From: Arsukibacterium sp.
GTDB lineage: Bacteria > Pseudomonadota > Gammaproteobacteria > Enterobacterales > Alteromonadaceae
Direction of reading: 5' to 3'
Assembly: GCF_018402695.1 (NCBI RefSeq)
Contig: NZ_JAGYIM010000024.1
Location: 124,001 to 188,000, forward strand
Length of the DNA: 64,000 bases
Below, one piece after another: positions 1 through 8,996 of the stretch. Every line of letters begins with the position of its first letter. Within the stretch, counting starts at the first letter, position 1. A program made the translations under genes and the position numbers. The notes beneath the pieces are model-generated. The model saw nothing but the letters and a program-made list of their open reading frames with translations, was not told the DNA's origin and ran no database searches.

Positions 1-2
1 AA

Positions 3-350
3 CTGGTAGAAGTCAGCCGTTATTTCTATGAAGACTTCAGTGAATTTGAAGAAAATGCGGCTAAAAAGCATTTACGGCCGGTTGCCGCCGAGCCACTGGC
101 ACTGGTAAAACAAAAACTGGCTGAGCTGACAGACTGGCAGGTCGAGCCTATTCACCATGCCATTAATGCCGCCGCCGAGCAGTTAGGGCTGGGTATGGGC
201 AAGGTCGGTATGCCGATGCGGGTTGCGGTTACCGGCGGCGGTAATTCGCCGGCCTTGGATCAAACTTTATGGTTAGTTGGCCGGGAGCGCACCTTAGCCA
301 GAATTGATATGGCACTGGACTTTATCAGTAAACGGGCAGAGGCAAGCTAA
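3..350 (+). CDS. gltX: Glutamyl-tRNA synthetase, C-terminal part (partial)
   Basis: The frame is open from the window edge and gives 115 residues ending at a TAA. It charges tRNA-Glu with glutamate in the cytoplasm. The visible part is the C-terminal anticodon-binding domain: the stretch [15 protein letters not shown], then SPALDQTL and a final [14 protein letters not shown] helix are typical of bacterial GltX/GlxRS C-termini. The catalytic Rossmann part lies upstream of the window. GltX is recognised with good confidence; a paralogous glutamyl-Q synthetase is unlikely because that protein lacks this C-terminal domain. Confidence 0.92.
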   Translation: MVEVSRYFYEDFSEFEENAAKKHLRPVAAEPLALVKQKLAELTDWQVEPIHHAINAAAEQLGLGMGKVGMPMRVAVTGGGNSPALDQTLWLVGRERTLARIDMALDFISKRAEAS

Positions 351-354
351 TCCC

Positions 355-1185
355 GTGTTGAACCGGCCAATCGTTATATTGTTGTTGGCGGTCGCGTTTG
401 CGGCCGCTTTGCCAGTATGGGGCGACGATAACGCTGATACTAATTCAGACGGTGATGGGGTTGCAGCAGGCGACTCACCTACGTTTCAGTTACCTTTGGA
501 GTTTCTCGGCACTATTGGCGGCGACATAGAGCTGGGATTGTTGATAAACACCGGTAATACTGAAGCGAACTCTATCCGGATAAACAGTGAATTGCAGCAT
601 GAAATGGAATATTTCCGCAACAAGTATCAGCTGTATGGTCGTATTCAACGCAGTAAAGTATTAAATCAGGCAACGCAGCACAAAGATAATGTTACTACGG
701 CCAAACGTTACGGTATTACTGGCCAGAGTAACTATAAGTTTCTGGTTGGCCGTCAGTCATTGTTTGGCCGTGGTGCTTATCTGTATGATCAGTTTGGCGC
801 GTTTAAAGTGCAGAGTTCTTTGGCGGTGGGCTACGCCAATCGGGTGTATGAAATGCAAACAAACTACATCGATCTGGAGACTGGCCCCGGTTTTGCCCAT
901 CAGCGCAGCAACAGTGGTCGCACGAATACGGGTTTAATCTGGTTTCTGGCTTTTAACCTGGAACAAAAAATATACGAGGGCAGCAGTTTCCGGCAAACCT
1001 TTGAAGGCTCGGTGTCACTCGATGGCGCTAACTCAACCTTTGTCAGCCGCAGCAGTATCACCTCACAGCTGTTTGATAAATTATCGATGCGTTTCAGCTT
1101 TGTGGCCCGGCATAACTCAAGGCCAGAGGGCAATTTAAAAACCATGGACACCGAAACTGCGGCGTCGCTGGTTTATACCTTTTAA
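355..1185 (+). CDS. DUF481 (YdiY-like) outer-membrane protein
   Basis: This is a secreted protein of about 276 residues that begins only a few bases after gltX. I place the start at GTG 355: it gives a short basic N-terminus and a hydrophobic signal peptide (VILLLAVAFAAALPVWG), whereas the longer frame from TTG 304 runs through gltX. The mature part has the DUF481 signature ELGLLINTGNTEANSI followed by alternating amphipathic strands and ends in LVYTF, a terminal-Phe ending expected of an outer-membrane beta barrel. DUF481/YdiY proteins are salt- or acid-induced barrels of unclear function. Co-transcription with gltX is possible from the spacing. Confidence 0.8.
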   Translation: MLNRPIVILLLAVAFAAALPVWGDDNADTNSDGDGVAAGDSPTFQLPLEFLGTIGGDIELGLLINTGNTEANSIRINSELQHEMEYFRNKYQLYGRIQRSKVLNQATQHKDNVTTAKRYGITGQSNYKFLVGRQSLFGRGAYLYDQFGAFKVQSSLAVGYANRVYEMQTNYIDLETGPGFAHQRSNSGRTNTGLIWFLAFNLEQKIYEGSSFRQTFEGSVSLDGANSTFVSRSSITSQLFDKLSMRFSFVARHNSRPEGNLKTMDTETAASLVYTF

Positions 1186-1195
1186 TGGATGCTTT

Positions 1196-1225
1196 AGCTG
1201 GCTAGCCGTTGTCTGCTAGCCAGCT
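1196..1225. terminator. Perfect 11-bp hairpin between convergent genes
   Basis: AGCTGGCTAGC at 1196-1206 is exactly complementary to 1215-1225, with an eight-base loop. It lies between the stop of the DUF481 gene and the stop of serA. There is no clean T tract on either side, so it may be a weak or factor-assisted bidirectional terminator or an mRNA 3'-end stabiliser. Confidence 0.5.
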
Positions 1226-1232
1226 GTCTAAA

Positions 1233-2459
1233 TTAATGCAGTACCCTTGCCCTTAACGTACCCGGAATAGCTTTTAACTCATTTAGGGCCAGTTCATGGT
1301 CTTCTGAATCAACATCAATTACCACATAACCAATATCCTGCACGGTCTGCAAATACTGGCCGGAGATATTGATATTGTGCTTGGCAAACGTCTCGTTGAT
1401 TTTAGTCATCATGCCGGGCTGGTTTTTATGGATATGCAGCAGGCGGGAGCGGCCTTTATGCTCAGGTAGCGACACTTCCGGGAAATTAACTGCAGATAAG
1501 GTGGAACCATTGTCGCTGTACTTGACCATTTTGCCGGCCACTTCATAGCCAATGTTTTCCTGTGCTTCCTGGGTCGAGCCGCCGATATGCGGCGTCAGTA
1601 GGACATTATCAAAGGCGCGCAGTGGTGAGATAAACTCCTCATCGTTGCCTTTAGGTTCTACCGGGAACACATCAATGGCGGCCCCCGCCAGTTTTTTGCT
1701 CTGTAGGCTGGCGGTTAACGCGTCAATATCGACTACGGTGCCGCGTGACGCATTGATTAAAATGGCGCCTTGTTTCATTTGTGCCAACTCGGCCTCAGCA
1801 ATCATATTTTTTGTTTGCGGCGTTTCCGGTACATGCAGACTGATCACATCTGAGGTGGTTAACAAGGTCGTAAGATCAACCTGATTGGCATTGCCCAGTA
1901 CCAGTTTGCTTTCGATATCGTAAAACTGTACCCGCATGCCGATATGCTCTGCCATAATGCTTAGCTGAGTACCGATGTGGCCATAGCCGATAATCCCCAG
2001 GGTTTTGCCACGGGCTTCGTAGGAGTTATCAGCGGTTTTTAACCATTCACCACGATGGGCGGCGGCGTTTCGCTGCGGAATACCGCGCAGCAGCATTATC
2101 ATCTGGCCTAATACCAGCTCAGCAACCGAGCGGGTATTAGAGAACGGTGCATTAAATACCGGGATAGCGCGCTTTAGCGCCGCGTCTAAATCGACCTGGT
2201 TGGTGCCAATACAAAAACAGCCGATGGCCATCAGCTTGTTGGCCGCGTCCAGTACCCGCTCGGTTAACTGGGTACGAGAGCGAATGCCAACAAAATGCGC
2301 TTCGCTGATCCGTTCAATCAACTGGTCTTCAGGTAACGAGGTTTTCAGGTATTCGATATTGGTGTAGCCCTGCTCAGTAAAGGTTTTCACTGCACTTTGA
2401 TGCAGGCCTTCCAGCAGCAAAATTTTTATTTTATCTTTGGCCAGTGAATATTTTTCCAT
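1233..2459 (-). CDS. serA: D-3-phosphoglycerate dehydrogenase
   Basis: The 408-residue protein catalyses NAD-dependent oxidation of 3-phosphoglycerate to 3-phosphohydroxypyruvate, the first step of serine synthesis. The N-terminal substrate domain holds the IGCFCIGTNQVDL segment. The Rossmann fold has GIIGYGHIGTQ near residue 155, NASRGTVVD carries the active-site region, and PHIGGSTQEAQ contains the catalytic His. The last 75 or so residues form an ACT domain, the serine-binding regulatory domain of the E. coli-type enzyme, so allosteric feedback by serine is expected. Length matches E. coli SerA (410). It sits downstream of rpiA in the same direction, as in many Gammaproteobacteria. Confidence 0.97.
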   Translation of the reverse strand: MEKYSLAKDKIKILLLEGLHQSAVKTFTEQGYTNIEYLKTSLPEDQLIERISEAHFVGIRSRTQLTERVLDAANKLMAIGCFCIGTNQVDLDAALKRAIPVFNAPFSNTRSVAELVLGQMIMLLRGIPQRNAAAHRGEWLKTADNSYEARGKTLGIIGYGHIGTQLSIMAEHIGMRVQFYDIESKLVLGNANQVDLTTLLTTSDVISLHVPETPQTKNMIAEAELAQMKQGAILINASRGTVVDIDALTASLQSKKLAGAAIDVFPVEPKGNDEEFISPLRAFDNVLLTPHIGGSTQEAQENIGYEVAGKMVKYSDNGSTLSAVNFPEVSLPEHKGRSRLLHIHKNQPGMMTKINETFAKHNINISGQYLQTVQDIGYVVIDVDSEDHELALNELKAIPGTLRARVLH

Positions 2460-2534
2460 ATTTTTCTCGATACATTAATTTAAAAAAGAGTCAGTATGCG
2501 TAACTAAACTAGCCGCTGCAGCGAATTAAACCGC

Positions 2535-3191
2535 TCATCTAATGATTGTGGTACCACTGCTGCTGCCAACCAGCACAATGTCGGCCGGACGACGGGCAAA
2601 CAGGCCATTAGTTACCACGCCTACAATATTATTAAGTTGCTGCTCAAGCTGCAGCGGATCAGAAATTTGCAAGTCATGGGCATCGATTATCTGGTTACCA
2701 TTGTCGGTAATAACACCCTGACGCAGTACTGGCCTCGCGCCCAGCTTTTGCAATTGGCGGCTGACATAACTGCTGGCCATCGGGATCACTTCTATTGGCA
2801 GTGGAAAACGGCCCAGCACATCAACCTGTTTTGTGCTATCAACAATACAAACAAAGGTTTCAGCTACTGCCGCAACAATTTTTTCACGGGTTAAGGCCGC
2901 GCCGCCGCCTTTAATCATCTGTTTGTGGCCGTTGATTTCATCGGCACCGTCGATATAAATACTTAGCTCGCTGATGTCATTTAAATCCAGTACCGCAATA
3001 CCCAGCTGCTTTAATTTGGCGGTGGATTGCTCAGAGCTTGAAACTGCGCCCCGGATTTCATCTTTAATGCTGGCTAGGGCATCAATAAAATGATTAACGG
3101 TAGAGCCGGTACCCACCCCGACAATACTGTCTTTGCTGATAAATTGCAGGGCAGCCCAGGCAGCGTGGCGTTTCATTTCATCTTGGGTCAT
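2535..3191 (-). CDS. rpiA: Ribose-5-phosphate isomerase A
   Basis: The 218-residue enzyme interconverts ribose 5-phosphate and ribulose 5-phosphate in the non-oxidative pentose phosphate pathway. Family motifs are all present: [15 protein letters not shown] (phosphate binding), [16 protein letters not shown] and [14 protein letters not shown], the last holding the catalytic Glu/Lys region. Length equals that of E. coli RpiA (219). It is followed by serA about 75 bases downstream on the same strand and preceded by a repeat element separating it from fau. The ATG is preceded by AAAAGAGA about seven bases upstream. Confidence 0.97.
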   Translation of the reverse strand: MTQDEMKRHAAWAALQFISKDSIVGVGTGSTVNHFIDALASIKDEIRGAVSSSEQSTAKLKQLGIAVLDLNDISELSIYIDGADEINGHKQMIKGGGAALTREKIVAAVAETFVCIVDSTKQVDVLGRFPLPIEVIPMASSYVSRQLQKLGARPVLRQGVITDNGNQIIDAHDLQISDPLQLEQQLNNIVGVVTNGLFARRPADIVLVGSSSGTTIIR

Positions 3192-3329
3192 GGCAGGTCT
3201 CTTTTATGGCAGCGGGTTTTAGCGTTTAGCCGTACAGATGGATATTATATCGAAAGCGGCTTCAGACTAAAGAGCAAAAGTCGAAAAATTGCAAAACAGT
3301 TTAACAGATGGTTCATCGAACTGAGCGCC

Positions 3330-3424
3330 GGCCACAATACCCGCCCTGGCTCATCACAGCAACTCGCCCTAATGCCTGCGGCAGGGCTCAGACACTCTGT
3401 GATGACCAGATCGGGTTTCTGGCC
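3330..3424. repeat. Dispersed structured repeat, copy R1 (type C)
   Basis: A 95-base imperfect palindrome with GGCC at both ends lies between fau and rpiA. Read on the minus strand it contains CTGG / CCAG and ATCACAG / CTGTGAT stems, the conserved unpaired AGTGTCTGAG and GCGAGTTG boxes, and an inner CCTG-CCG-CAGG hairpin. The same boxes occur in the copies near 13.6, 21.0, 21.1 and 61.5 kb. Its right edge lies four bases before the fau stop codon. No open frame with family resemblance lies in this gap. Confidence 0.8.
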
Positions 3425-3428
3425 TGCT

Positions 3429-4052
3429 TTAACGTTTTCGAAAATCAAAATACTGAGCAGGTGTTATCAGCTGCTGCAGCGGAATATCCCAGGCTGCAAC
3501 GGGTACGGCAGCAACTTGCTGGCAGTTATGCGCCAGGCCGATAACCTGACAGGAGCTGTCGGCGGGGAGTTGCGACAAGGTACGATCATAAAAACCACCG
3601 CCCATGCCCAGCCGGTTGCCTGTGGCATCAAACGCCACCAGCGGGGTAAAGATAATGTCGAGTGCGGCAACGGGCATCACTCTGGCGCAATTAAGCCGGG
3701 GTTCGAGTATGCCAAAACGGTTTGGTTGCAGTTCAGTGCGGCTGTCGTAGTGCAGAAATAGCAGATAGCCAGGGCTAAAAGGATGTAAAACCGGCAGGTA
3801 AACATTTTTACCGGCTTGCCATAATGCTTTTATTAATGGTTCGGTATTCAGCTCGGCGTCGTTGGCCAGATACAGTGCGAAATGTTGCTTTGCCTGAAGC
3901 CAGTCATTGCCGGATATGTGGCGGGCAAGCTCAGTTGCCGCTGCTGTTTGCTCAGCTGCAGATAATTGCTGACGTAAACGCCGCACGTGCTGGCGCAGGG
4001 CCTGACGGGATTCGGGGAGTGTCGGCGGAACAGGTTGCTGCAGGTGTGCCAT
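3429..4052 (-). CDS. fau: 5-formyltetrahydrofolate cyclo-ligase
   Basis: The roughly 207-residue protein converts 5-formyl-THF to 5,10-methenyl-THF with ATP. The diagnostic C-terminal glycine-rich motif RLGMGGGFYDRTL is present, as is the N-terminal RQALRQHVRRLRQQLS helix. I chose ATG 4052 rather than TTG 4055, which only adds one residue. The gene lies directly downstream of the 6S RNA gene on the same strand, the standard ssrS-fau arrangement in Gammaproteobacteria, so it is probably read as part of the long ssrS transcript. Confidence 0.95.
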   Translation of the reverse strand: MAHLQQPVPPTLPESRQALRQHVRRLRQQLSAAEQTAAATELARHISGNDWLQAKQHFALYLANDAELNTEPLIKALWQAGKNVYLPVLHPFSPGYLLFLHYDSRTELQPNRFGILEPRLNCARVMPVAALDIIFTPLVAFDATGNRLGMGGGFYDRTLSQLPADSSCQVIGLAHNCQQVAAVPVAAWDIPLQQLITPAQYFDFRKR

Positions 4053-4102
4053 CAAAATAACTTCGCTGCCAATAACGCTGAAATATACAGTTTAAAAGAA
4101 GT

Positions 4103-4287
4103 AGGGTTCTCCAGGTTGCCGTTAGTTATTTAAGCCCTTGAACCCAGGGTTCAAGGCGGAAGACTCATGGTTGCCGTAGGCTTCCCGGTACAAGCCGGGC
4201 CTGCACAAAAGCCACACAAAAGAATTCCTGGATAAAACAATTATCGGCTCAGGGACGTCAATAACATTACAAACAACCCAGAGAACG
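4103..4287 (-). ncRNA. ssrS: 6S RNA
   Basis: On the minus strand the sequence opens with GTTCTCTGGGTTG and ends with CAACCTGGAGAAC, which pair to form the closing stem. It contains GTCCCTGAGCCGATA (near 4254-4240), almost identical to the conserved E. coli 6S segment, and the 3' box CCTTGAACCCTGGGTTCAAGG. The size of about 185 bases and the position just upstream of fau match the family. 6S RNA binds sigma-70 RNA polymerase as a promoter mimic and downregulates transcription in stationary phase. The ends are estimated to within a few bases from the closing stem. Confidence 0.95.
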
Positions 4288-4292
4288 CCGTA

Positions 4293-4318
4293 AGTATAGC
4301 AGCTGAACTAACACCTTA
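4293..4318 (-). promoter_or_regulatory. Promoter of 6S RNA
   Basis: TATACT (4298-4293, minus strand) lies about six bases before the 5' stem of 6S RNA. The -35 region 17 bases further up is poor (TTATAA). The position relative to the mature RNA end makes this the natural -10 box. Confidence 0.6.
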
Positions 4319-4447
4319 TAAGGGGGCGGCCAACAAATGCTTTGCGGGTGCGCAGATATCCTGCAGCTGTAAAGGTGTGGCAGCTTACTGGCAGTTGCCC
4401 TGCGGCAGTGGTAGGATATTGCCGAGAAAACTTGTGAAGATTAGCTT

Positions 4448-5029
4448 ATGACTAACCCCCTTATCCAAAGTTATGACCGCTGGAGCAGTGAGCTGGAACA
4501 AGCTCACGTGATGGCCTCAGCCGCTGAGCTGCATGGTTTAATTGCTGGTATGTTAAGTGCTGGCGTCAAAGCCGATGCCAAATCACTGCTGCCGGTACTG
4601 TACGATTTTCTGAACGATGGTCAGGCTTTGCCGGCAACGCTGGAAAAGCAGGTACAGTCACTGGTTGACGCCACGGCAACCAGCCTGAATCAGGGTGATT
4701 TTTCTTTTAGTGTGTTATTGCCCAGCGATGACGATGCCTTGTTTGAGCGGTTGGAAGCGCTGGTAGAATGGTCACAAGCGTTTCTGGTGGGGTTTGCGGT
4801 ACAACAAACCGATTTGTCGCTGGTTGCAGAAGATGTACGCGAAGCGCTGGACCAGCTGACTGAAGTGACCCGGGTCGATATTCATACCGTAACTGATGGC
4901 AGCAACGATGAAAATGAAGAAGCCTATTATCTGGTGCTGGAGCATGTGCGGATCATGGTGCTGTGTTGTTTTAATGAAGTCGGCCTGAAATACAGCCCAC
5001 AGCCACCACATGGCAAAACCCTGCATTAA
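4448..5029 (+). CDS. ygfB: UPF0149 family protein YgfB
   Basis: This 193-residue cytoplasmic protein has the UPF0149 N-terminus (SAAELHGLIAGMLSAG) and the C-terminal EEAYYLVLEHVRIMVLCCFNE helix. It heads the ygfB-pepP-ubiH-ubiI operon as in E. coli. In Pseudomonas aeruginosa a homologue affects ampDh3 expression and beta-lactam resistance; a role here is not shown. Between this gene and the 6S RNA gene E. coli carries zapA, but only about 150 bases separate them here and no ZapA frame fits. Confidence 0.9.
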   Translation: MTNPLIQSYDRWSSELEQAHVMASAAELHGLIAGMLSAGVKADAKSLLPVLYDFLNDGQALPATLEKQVQSLVDATATSLNQGDFSFSVLLPSDDDALFERLEALVEWSQAFLVGFAVQQTDLSLVAEDVREALDQLTEVTRVDIHTVTDGSNDENEEAYYLVLEHVRIMVLCCFNEVGLKYSPQPPHGKTLH

Positions 5030-5069
5030 TCTCGTTTTGCCAGCTCACTTTTACCTTTAAAGGAATGCA

Positions 5070-6386
5070 ATGGAAAACTCTGTTTTTGTTCAGCGACGGG
5101 CGCAGTTAGCAGCAGCGTTGCAGCCTGACTCCGTCGCCTTGATCAGTGCCGCCAGCGAGCAAACCCGCAGCCGGGATACCGAGTATCCATTTCGCCAGCA
5201 TAGCGACTTCTGGTATTACACCGGTTTTAACGAACCTGATGCCTTACTTATTATTTCTAACCGTGCTGATTTACCGGTTGCGCAGCTGCTTTGCCGCGAC
5301 AAAGACCCGGCACAGGAAGTATGGCAAGGCCGCAGGCTGGGCCCGGCGGCTGCCAGCGAAACCTTGCAGCTGCAGGCGGCAGCACTGACTGAGCAAAGTA
5401 GCTTGCTGCTACAGGCAATAAACGGCAGCAGCAGAGTTTACCTGGATATAACTGAAAACAGTGCGCTGCTCCACCAGGTTACCGCGCAAATACAACTGCT
5501 GAAACAACGCGAAAAGCGCGGTGACAAAGCACCGGCCCAACTGGTTGATGTTACTCAGCTGACTGCAGCACAGCGCCTGATTAAAGATCAGAGCGAAATT
5601 GCTGTGATGCGCCGGGCAGGCGAGATTAGTGCTCAGGCGCATATCCGCGCCATGCAGTATTGCCGCCCGGGGCGGTTTGAGTATCAGCTGGAAGCGGAAA
5701 TTCTGCATCACTTTGCCCTGAATGGCGCCCGTTATCCGGCCTATAACAGTATCGTCGGCAGCGGCGAAAATGGCTGTATTTTGCATTACACCGACAACAG
5801 CAGCGAGCTGAAGGCTGGCGATTTAGTGCTGATTGACGCTGGCTGTGAATTAGCAGGCTATGCGGCCGACATTAGCCGCACCTTTCCGGTAGCGGGCAAA
5901 TTCAGTCCGGAGCAGGCTGAACTGTATCAGCTGGTGCTGGATGCGCAGTATGCCGCTTGTAATGCGGTGCAGCCCGGCAGTAATTTTGCGAAAGTGACTG
6001 CCGCGGCTGAACAAGTGCTGACCGAAGGCTTGCTGGGGCTGGGTATCTTGCAGGGCGAACTGCAGCAGCTTATCAGCGATAAAGCCTGCAAACAGTATTT
6101 TATTCATGGTATTGGCCACTGGCTGGGGCTGGATGTGCATGATGTGGGTGCCTATAAAGTTAAGGGTGAAGAACAAACCTTTATGCCGGGTATGGTATTA
6201 ACGATCGAACCGGGTTTATATATTCCGGCAGGTAGCCCAACCGAGCCACGCTGGTGGGACTTAGCTATCCGGATTGAAGATAATCTGCTGGTGACCGCAG
6301 AGGGCCATGAAAATCTGACCACAGCAGTGCCAAAAGAGATAGAGGCGATAGAGCAACTGATGGCTGCAGCTGATGCCGGCAACTAA
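5070..6386 (+). CDS. pepP: Xaa-Pro aminopeptidase
   Basis: The 438-residue metallopeptidase releases N-terminal residues preceding proline. The N-terminal domain is the creatinase/AMP type; the C-terminal pita-bread domain shows the dinuclear metal ligands: DAGCELAGYAADISR (two Asp), the His in HGIGHWLGLDVHDVG, Glu in TIEPGLYI and Glu in RIEDN. Length matches E. coli PepP (441). AAGGA lies six bases before the ATG. Its last 14 bases overlap the start of ubiH, which indicates translational coupling. Confidence 0.96.
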   Translation: MENSVFVQRRAQLAAALQPDSVALISAASEQTRSRDTEYPFRQHSDFWYYTGFNEPDALLIISNRADLPVAQLLCRDKDPAQEVWQGRRLGPAAASETLQLQAAALTEQSSLLLQAINGSSRVYLDITENSALLHQVTAQIQLLKQREKRGDKAPAQLVDVTQLTAAQRLIKDQSEIAVMRRAGEISAQAHIRAMQYCRPGRFEYQLEAEILHHFALNGARYPAYNSIVGSGENGCILHYTDNSSELKAGDLVLIDAGCELAGYAADISRTFPVAGKFSPEQAELYQLVLDAQYAACNAVQPGSNFAKVTAAAEQVLTEGLLGLGILQGELQQLISDKACKQYFIHGIGHWLGLDVHDVGAYKVKGEEQTFMPGMVLTIEPGLYIPAGSPTEPRWWDLAIRIEDNLLVTAEGHENLTTAVPKEIEAIEQLMAAADAGN

Positions 6387-7581
6387 TCAAAGCAATAGCC
6401 GGTTTGATATCATTATTGCCGGCGGTGGCATGGCGGGTAGCCTGCTGGCCTGGTGTCTGGCTCAGGCCCGGCCAGAGTGGCAAATTGCTATTATTGAAAG
6501 ACAAGATTGCCACTCTGAAACAGTGCCGGCCAGTTTCGACAGCCGCAGTATTGCCCTGGCTGCAGGCAGCGTCAGCTTATTGCAACGTTGGGGGCTGTGG
6601 CCCGTTCTTGCTGCAAACGCTTGTCCGCTTGAGCAAATCTGGGTGTCGGATCGTGGCCATTTCGGTAAAACCCGCTTAACGGCCAGTGAGTATCAGCAAG
6701 CAGCGCTGGGCCAGGTGTTAGAAGTGGAACATCTGGGCAACTTGCTCAGCACTAAGCTGGCACATCGTGCCAATCTGACGTACTTTCAGCCCGATTTTAT
6801 TACCGCTATTACCCCGACAACTGCTTGCCAGACTGTGCAGCTGAGCAGTGGCGCTGAGCTTACCAGCAATTTATTGCTTATTGCCGAGGGCGGCTTATCA
6901 CAAAGCCGGCAGTTAGCTGGTTTTAGCATGAGTAGTGATGATTATCAGCAAAGCGCTATTATCGCCAATCTGGCGCTGGCGCAGCCTCATAATAATACCG
7001 CGTTTGAACGCTTTACCGAACATGGCCCCATTGCCTTGTTGCCGTTGACTAACCAGCGTTACTCGTTGGTGTGGACAGTAGCGCGCGAGGCGGCTGCCGA
7101 GCTGTTAGCGTTGGATGATCAGGCCTTTATTGCGGCCATTCAACAGGCCTTTGGTTACCGGGCGGGTGTATTTACTGCTGCAGGGGCCAGGGCGCAGTAT
7201 CCGTTAACGCTGCGCCGACCCGATGAGATAGTGCGCCATCGTACGGCGTTGCTGGGTAACAGCTTACATAATTTACACCCGATTGCCGGCCAGGGCTTTA
7301 ACCTGGCTATTCGTGATATTCAGGCCTTACTGTTAGCGCTTAATGAGGCCTCCGATCCTGGTGATTACAAGGTGCTGCGCACCTATCAACAGCTGCGAGA
7401 GCAGGACATTAAGCGGGTAGTCTGGTTTACTGATGCGCTGGTGCGGGGCTTTTCTAATAATTCACGGCTGGTGGCACTGGCCCGCAATGCTGGTCTGGCA
7501 GCAATGCTGCTATGCGATCCATTAAAACGGCCGCTTGCCATGCAGGCAATGGGCCAGGGACAACCTTATGCAAAATACTGA
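6373..7581 (+). CDS. ubiH: 2-octaprenyl-6-methoxyphenol hydroxylase
   Basis: The 402-residue FAD monooxygenase acts in aerobic ubiquinone synthesis. The N-terminal dinucleotide-binding motif is IIAGGGMAGSLLAWCLA, and the UbiH/COQ6 signature appears as NSLHNLHPIAGQGFNLAIRD around residue 297-316. The ATG lies inside the end of pepP (14-base overlap), and its own stop overlaps the start of ubiI. Assignment to UbiH rather than UbiF rests on synteny with pepP and ubiI. Confidence 0.94.
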   Translation: MPATNQSNSRFDIIIAGGGMAGSLLAWCLAQARPEWQIAIIERQDCHSETVPASFDSRSIALAAGSVSLLQRWGLWPVLAANACPLEQIWVSDRGHFGKTRLTASEYQQAALGQVLEVEHLGNLLSTKLAHRANLTYFQPDFITAITPTTACQTVQLSSGAELTSNLLLIAEGGLSQSRQLAGFSMSSDDYQQSAIIANLALAQPHNNTAFERFTEHGPIALLPLTNQRYSLVWTVAREAAAELLALDDQAFIAAIQQAFGYRAGVFTAAGARAQYPLTLRRPDEIVRHRTALLGNSLHNLHPIAGQGFNLAIRDIQALLLALNEASDPGDYKVLRTYQQLREQDIKRVVWFTDALVRGFSNNSRLVALARNAGLAAMLLCDPLKRPLAMQAMGQGQPYAKY

Positions 7582-8801
7582 TGTCACCATCGTCGGCGGC
7601 GGTAGCGCCGGTCTGACGCTGGCGCTGCTTCTGGCCAGGCAGCAACTGCGGGTAGTGCTGGTAGAAAAAGGCCCGGCGCCCACCGAAACGGACGCTGCGC
7701 CGGCTTACCAGCGGGTCAGCGCGTTAAATATGGCCTCACGCACTTTGTTGCAGCAAGTAGGGATCTGGCCGCAGCTGCTGGCGGGCGCTGCAGCCCTATA
7801 CCGATATGCAGGTGTGGGAAGCCGACAGCTTCGCCAAAATTAGTTTTTCAGCGGCAGAGCAGCAACTCGATGCGCTCGGTTATATTTGTGACAACGAGCA
7901 TATTCGCCAGTTGCTATTTAGCCAGTTACAGCAGTTTAGCAACGTCCAGTGCTATTTTAATGTCGAGATTAGCCAGTTAAAGCAGGGCGAGCGCGAGGTA
8001 ATGCTGCAGCTGGATAACAGCGAGCTTATTTTAAGCCAGCTACTGGTCGGCGCTGACGGGGTTAATTCCTTTGTGCGTCAGCATATGCAGCTGCCATTAA
8101 CCCACTGGGATTATCAGCATACCGCCATAGTTGCCAAAATTCGTTGCACTGCGCCACATCAGCTTACCGCCCGTCAGGTGTTCTTACCAAGCGGCCCGCT
8201 GGCGCTATTACCACTGCCCGACAGTAATTTATGCTCTATTGTCTGGAGCGCCGAAACCGATGAAGCTAAACGTCTCATGGCACTGGATGATCCTGCCTTC
8301 GCCCAGGCACTTTGCGGGGCCAGTCAGGCCGTTTTAGGGCCGGTAGAACTTGTTAGTGAGCGCCAGGCCTTTGGTTTAACCATGCGCTATGCCAGCAGCT
8401 GGCAACTGGGCAGGGTGGTGTTGGTGGCCGATGCAGCGCATAGTATTCATCCGCTGGCTGGCCAGGGCATGAACCTGGGCCTGATGGACGTCGCGGCGCT
8501 GGCTCAGTTAATAGCAGGGCAGCAAGCAGTGGGCGAAGATATCGCCGCAACTACCATGCTGCGCCGCTATGAGCGCTGGCGCAAAGCCGAAGCGCAAAGC
8601 ATGATTGTTGCCATGGAAGCCTTTAAACGCGGTTTTACCGCCAAACTGCCGCTGGTAAAACTATTGCGCGGCCTCGGTTTAGTGGCGGCAGATCGTCTGC
8701 CATTGCTGAAACAGCAACTGATGGCTTATGCGCTGGGCCTGAAAGGCGACTTACCTGAGTTGGTGAAAAAAACCACTTCGACAGTTGATGTTTTGCCTTA
8801 G
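7568..8801 (+). pseudogene. ubiI: UbiI (VisC) FAD-dependent hydroxylase, frameshifted
   Basis: The gene starts at ATG 7568, overlapping the ubiH stop, with the FAD motif VTIVGGGSAGLTLALLLARQ. The first frame is lost near 7785-7805 and the family continues one base out of register, resuming at PYTDMQVWEADSF and running to 8801 with ADAAHSIHPLAGQGMNLGL. Removing one base in GCAGCCCTA would join both parts into a normal protein of about 410 residues. UbiI performs the C5 hydroxylation in ubiquinone synthesis. The rest of the gene is undamaged, so a very recent mutation or a sequencing error is likelier than old decay. Confidence 0.88.
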
Positions 8802-8875
8802 TTTTATTTGTAACAGTAGCTGTCGCATTACAAAAAGTAATCCAAATTGGGCTGTTTGCCACGGGGGCTATGCGG

Positions 8876-8881
8876 TATAAT
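8876..8881 (+). promoter_or_regulatory. Candidate -10 box upstream of gcvT
   Basis: A perfect TATAAT lies about 115 bases upstream of gcvT, in the only sizeable gap before the glycine-cleavage genes. No good -35 hexamer sits at 16-18 bases, which suggests activator dependence (GcvA or Lrp control is known in E. coli). I looked for the tandem glycine riboswitch in 8802-8996 and did not find its conserved core. Confidence 0.4.
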
Positions 8882-8996
8882 CGAGCGGTATTTTTAGTCT
8901 CAAGCTTAACATTTTTACGTAATAGCCTGAAAAATAAGGCTTATTGCTATTGTTGGTTTTACCGCTTGTGGCCCTCACAATAAGTAGGAAAAAATA

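Noticed and set aside
304-354. TTG start of the DUF481 gene inside gltX
   Set aside because: It adds polar residues before the signal peptide; GTG 355 gives a normal signal sequence.
3090-3761. 223-codon plus-strand frame antisense to rpiA and fau
   Set aside because: It runs across two solid genes and a repeat; the composition is a shadow of the opposite strand.
4300-4447. zapA between 6S RNA and ygfB
   Set aside because: The gap is too short and no frame resembles ZapA.
8802-8996. Glycine riboswitch upstream of gcvT
   Set aside because: I could not find the conserved tandem aptamer core; only a -10 box is visible.
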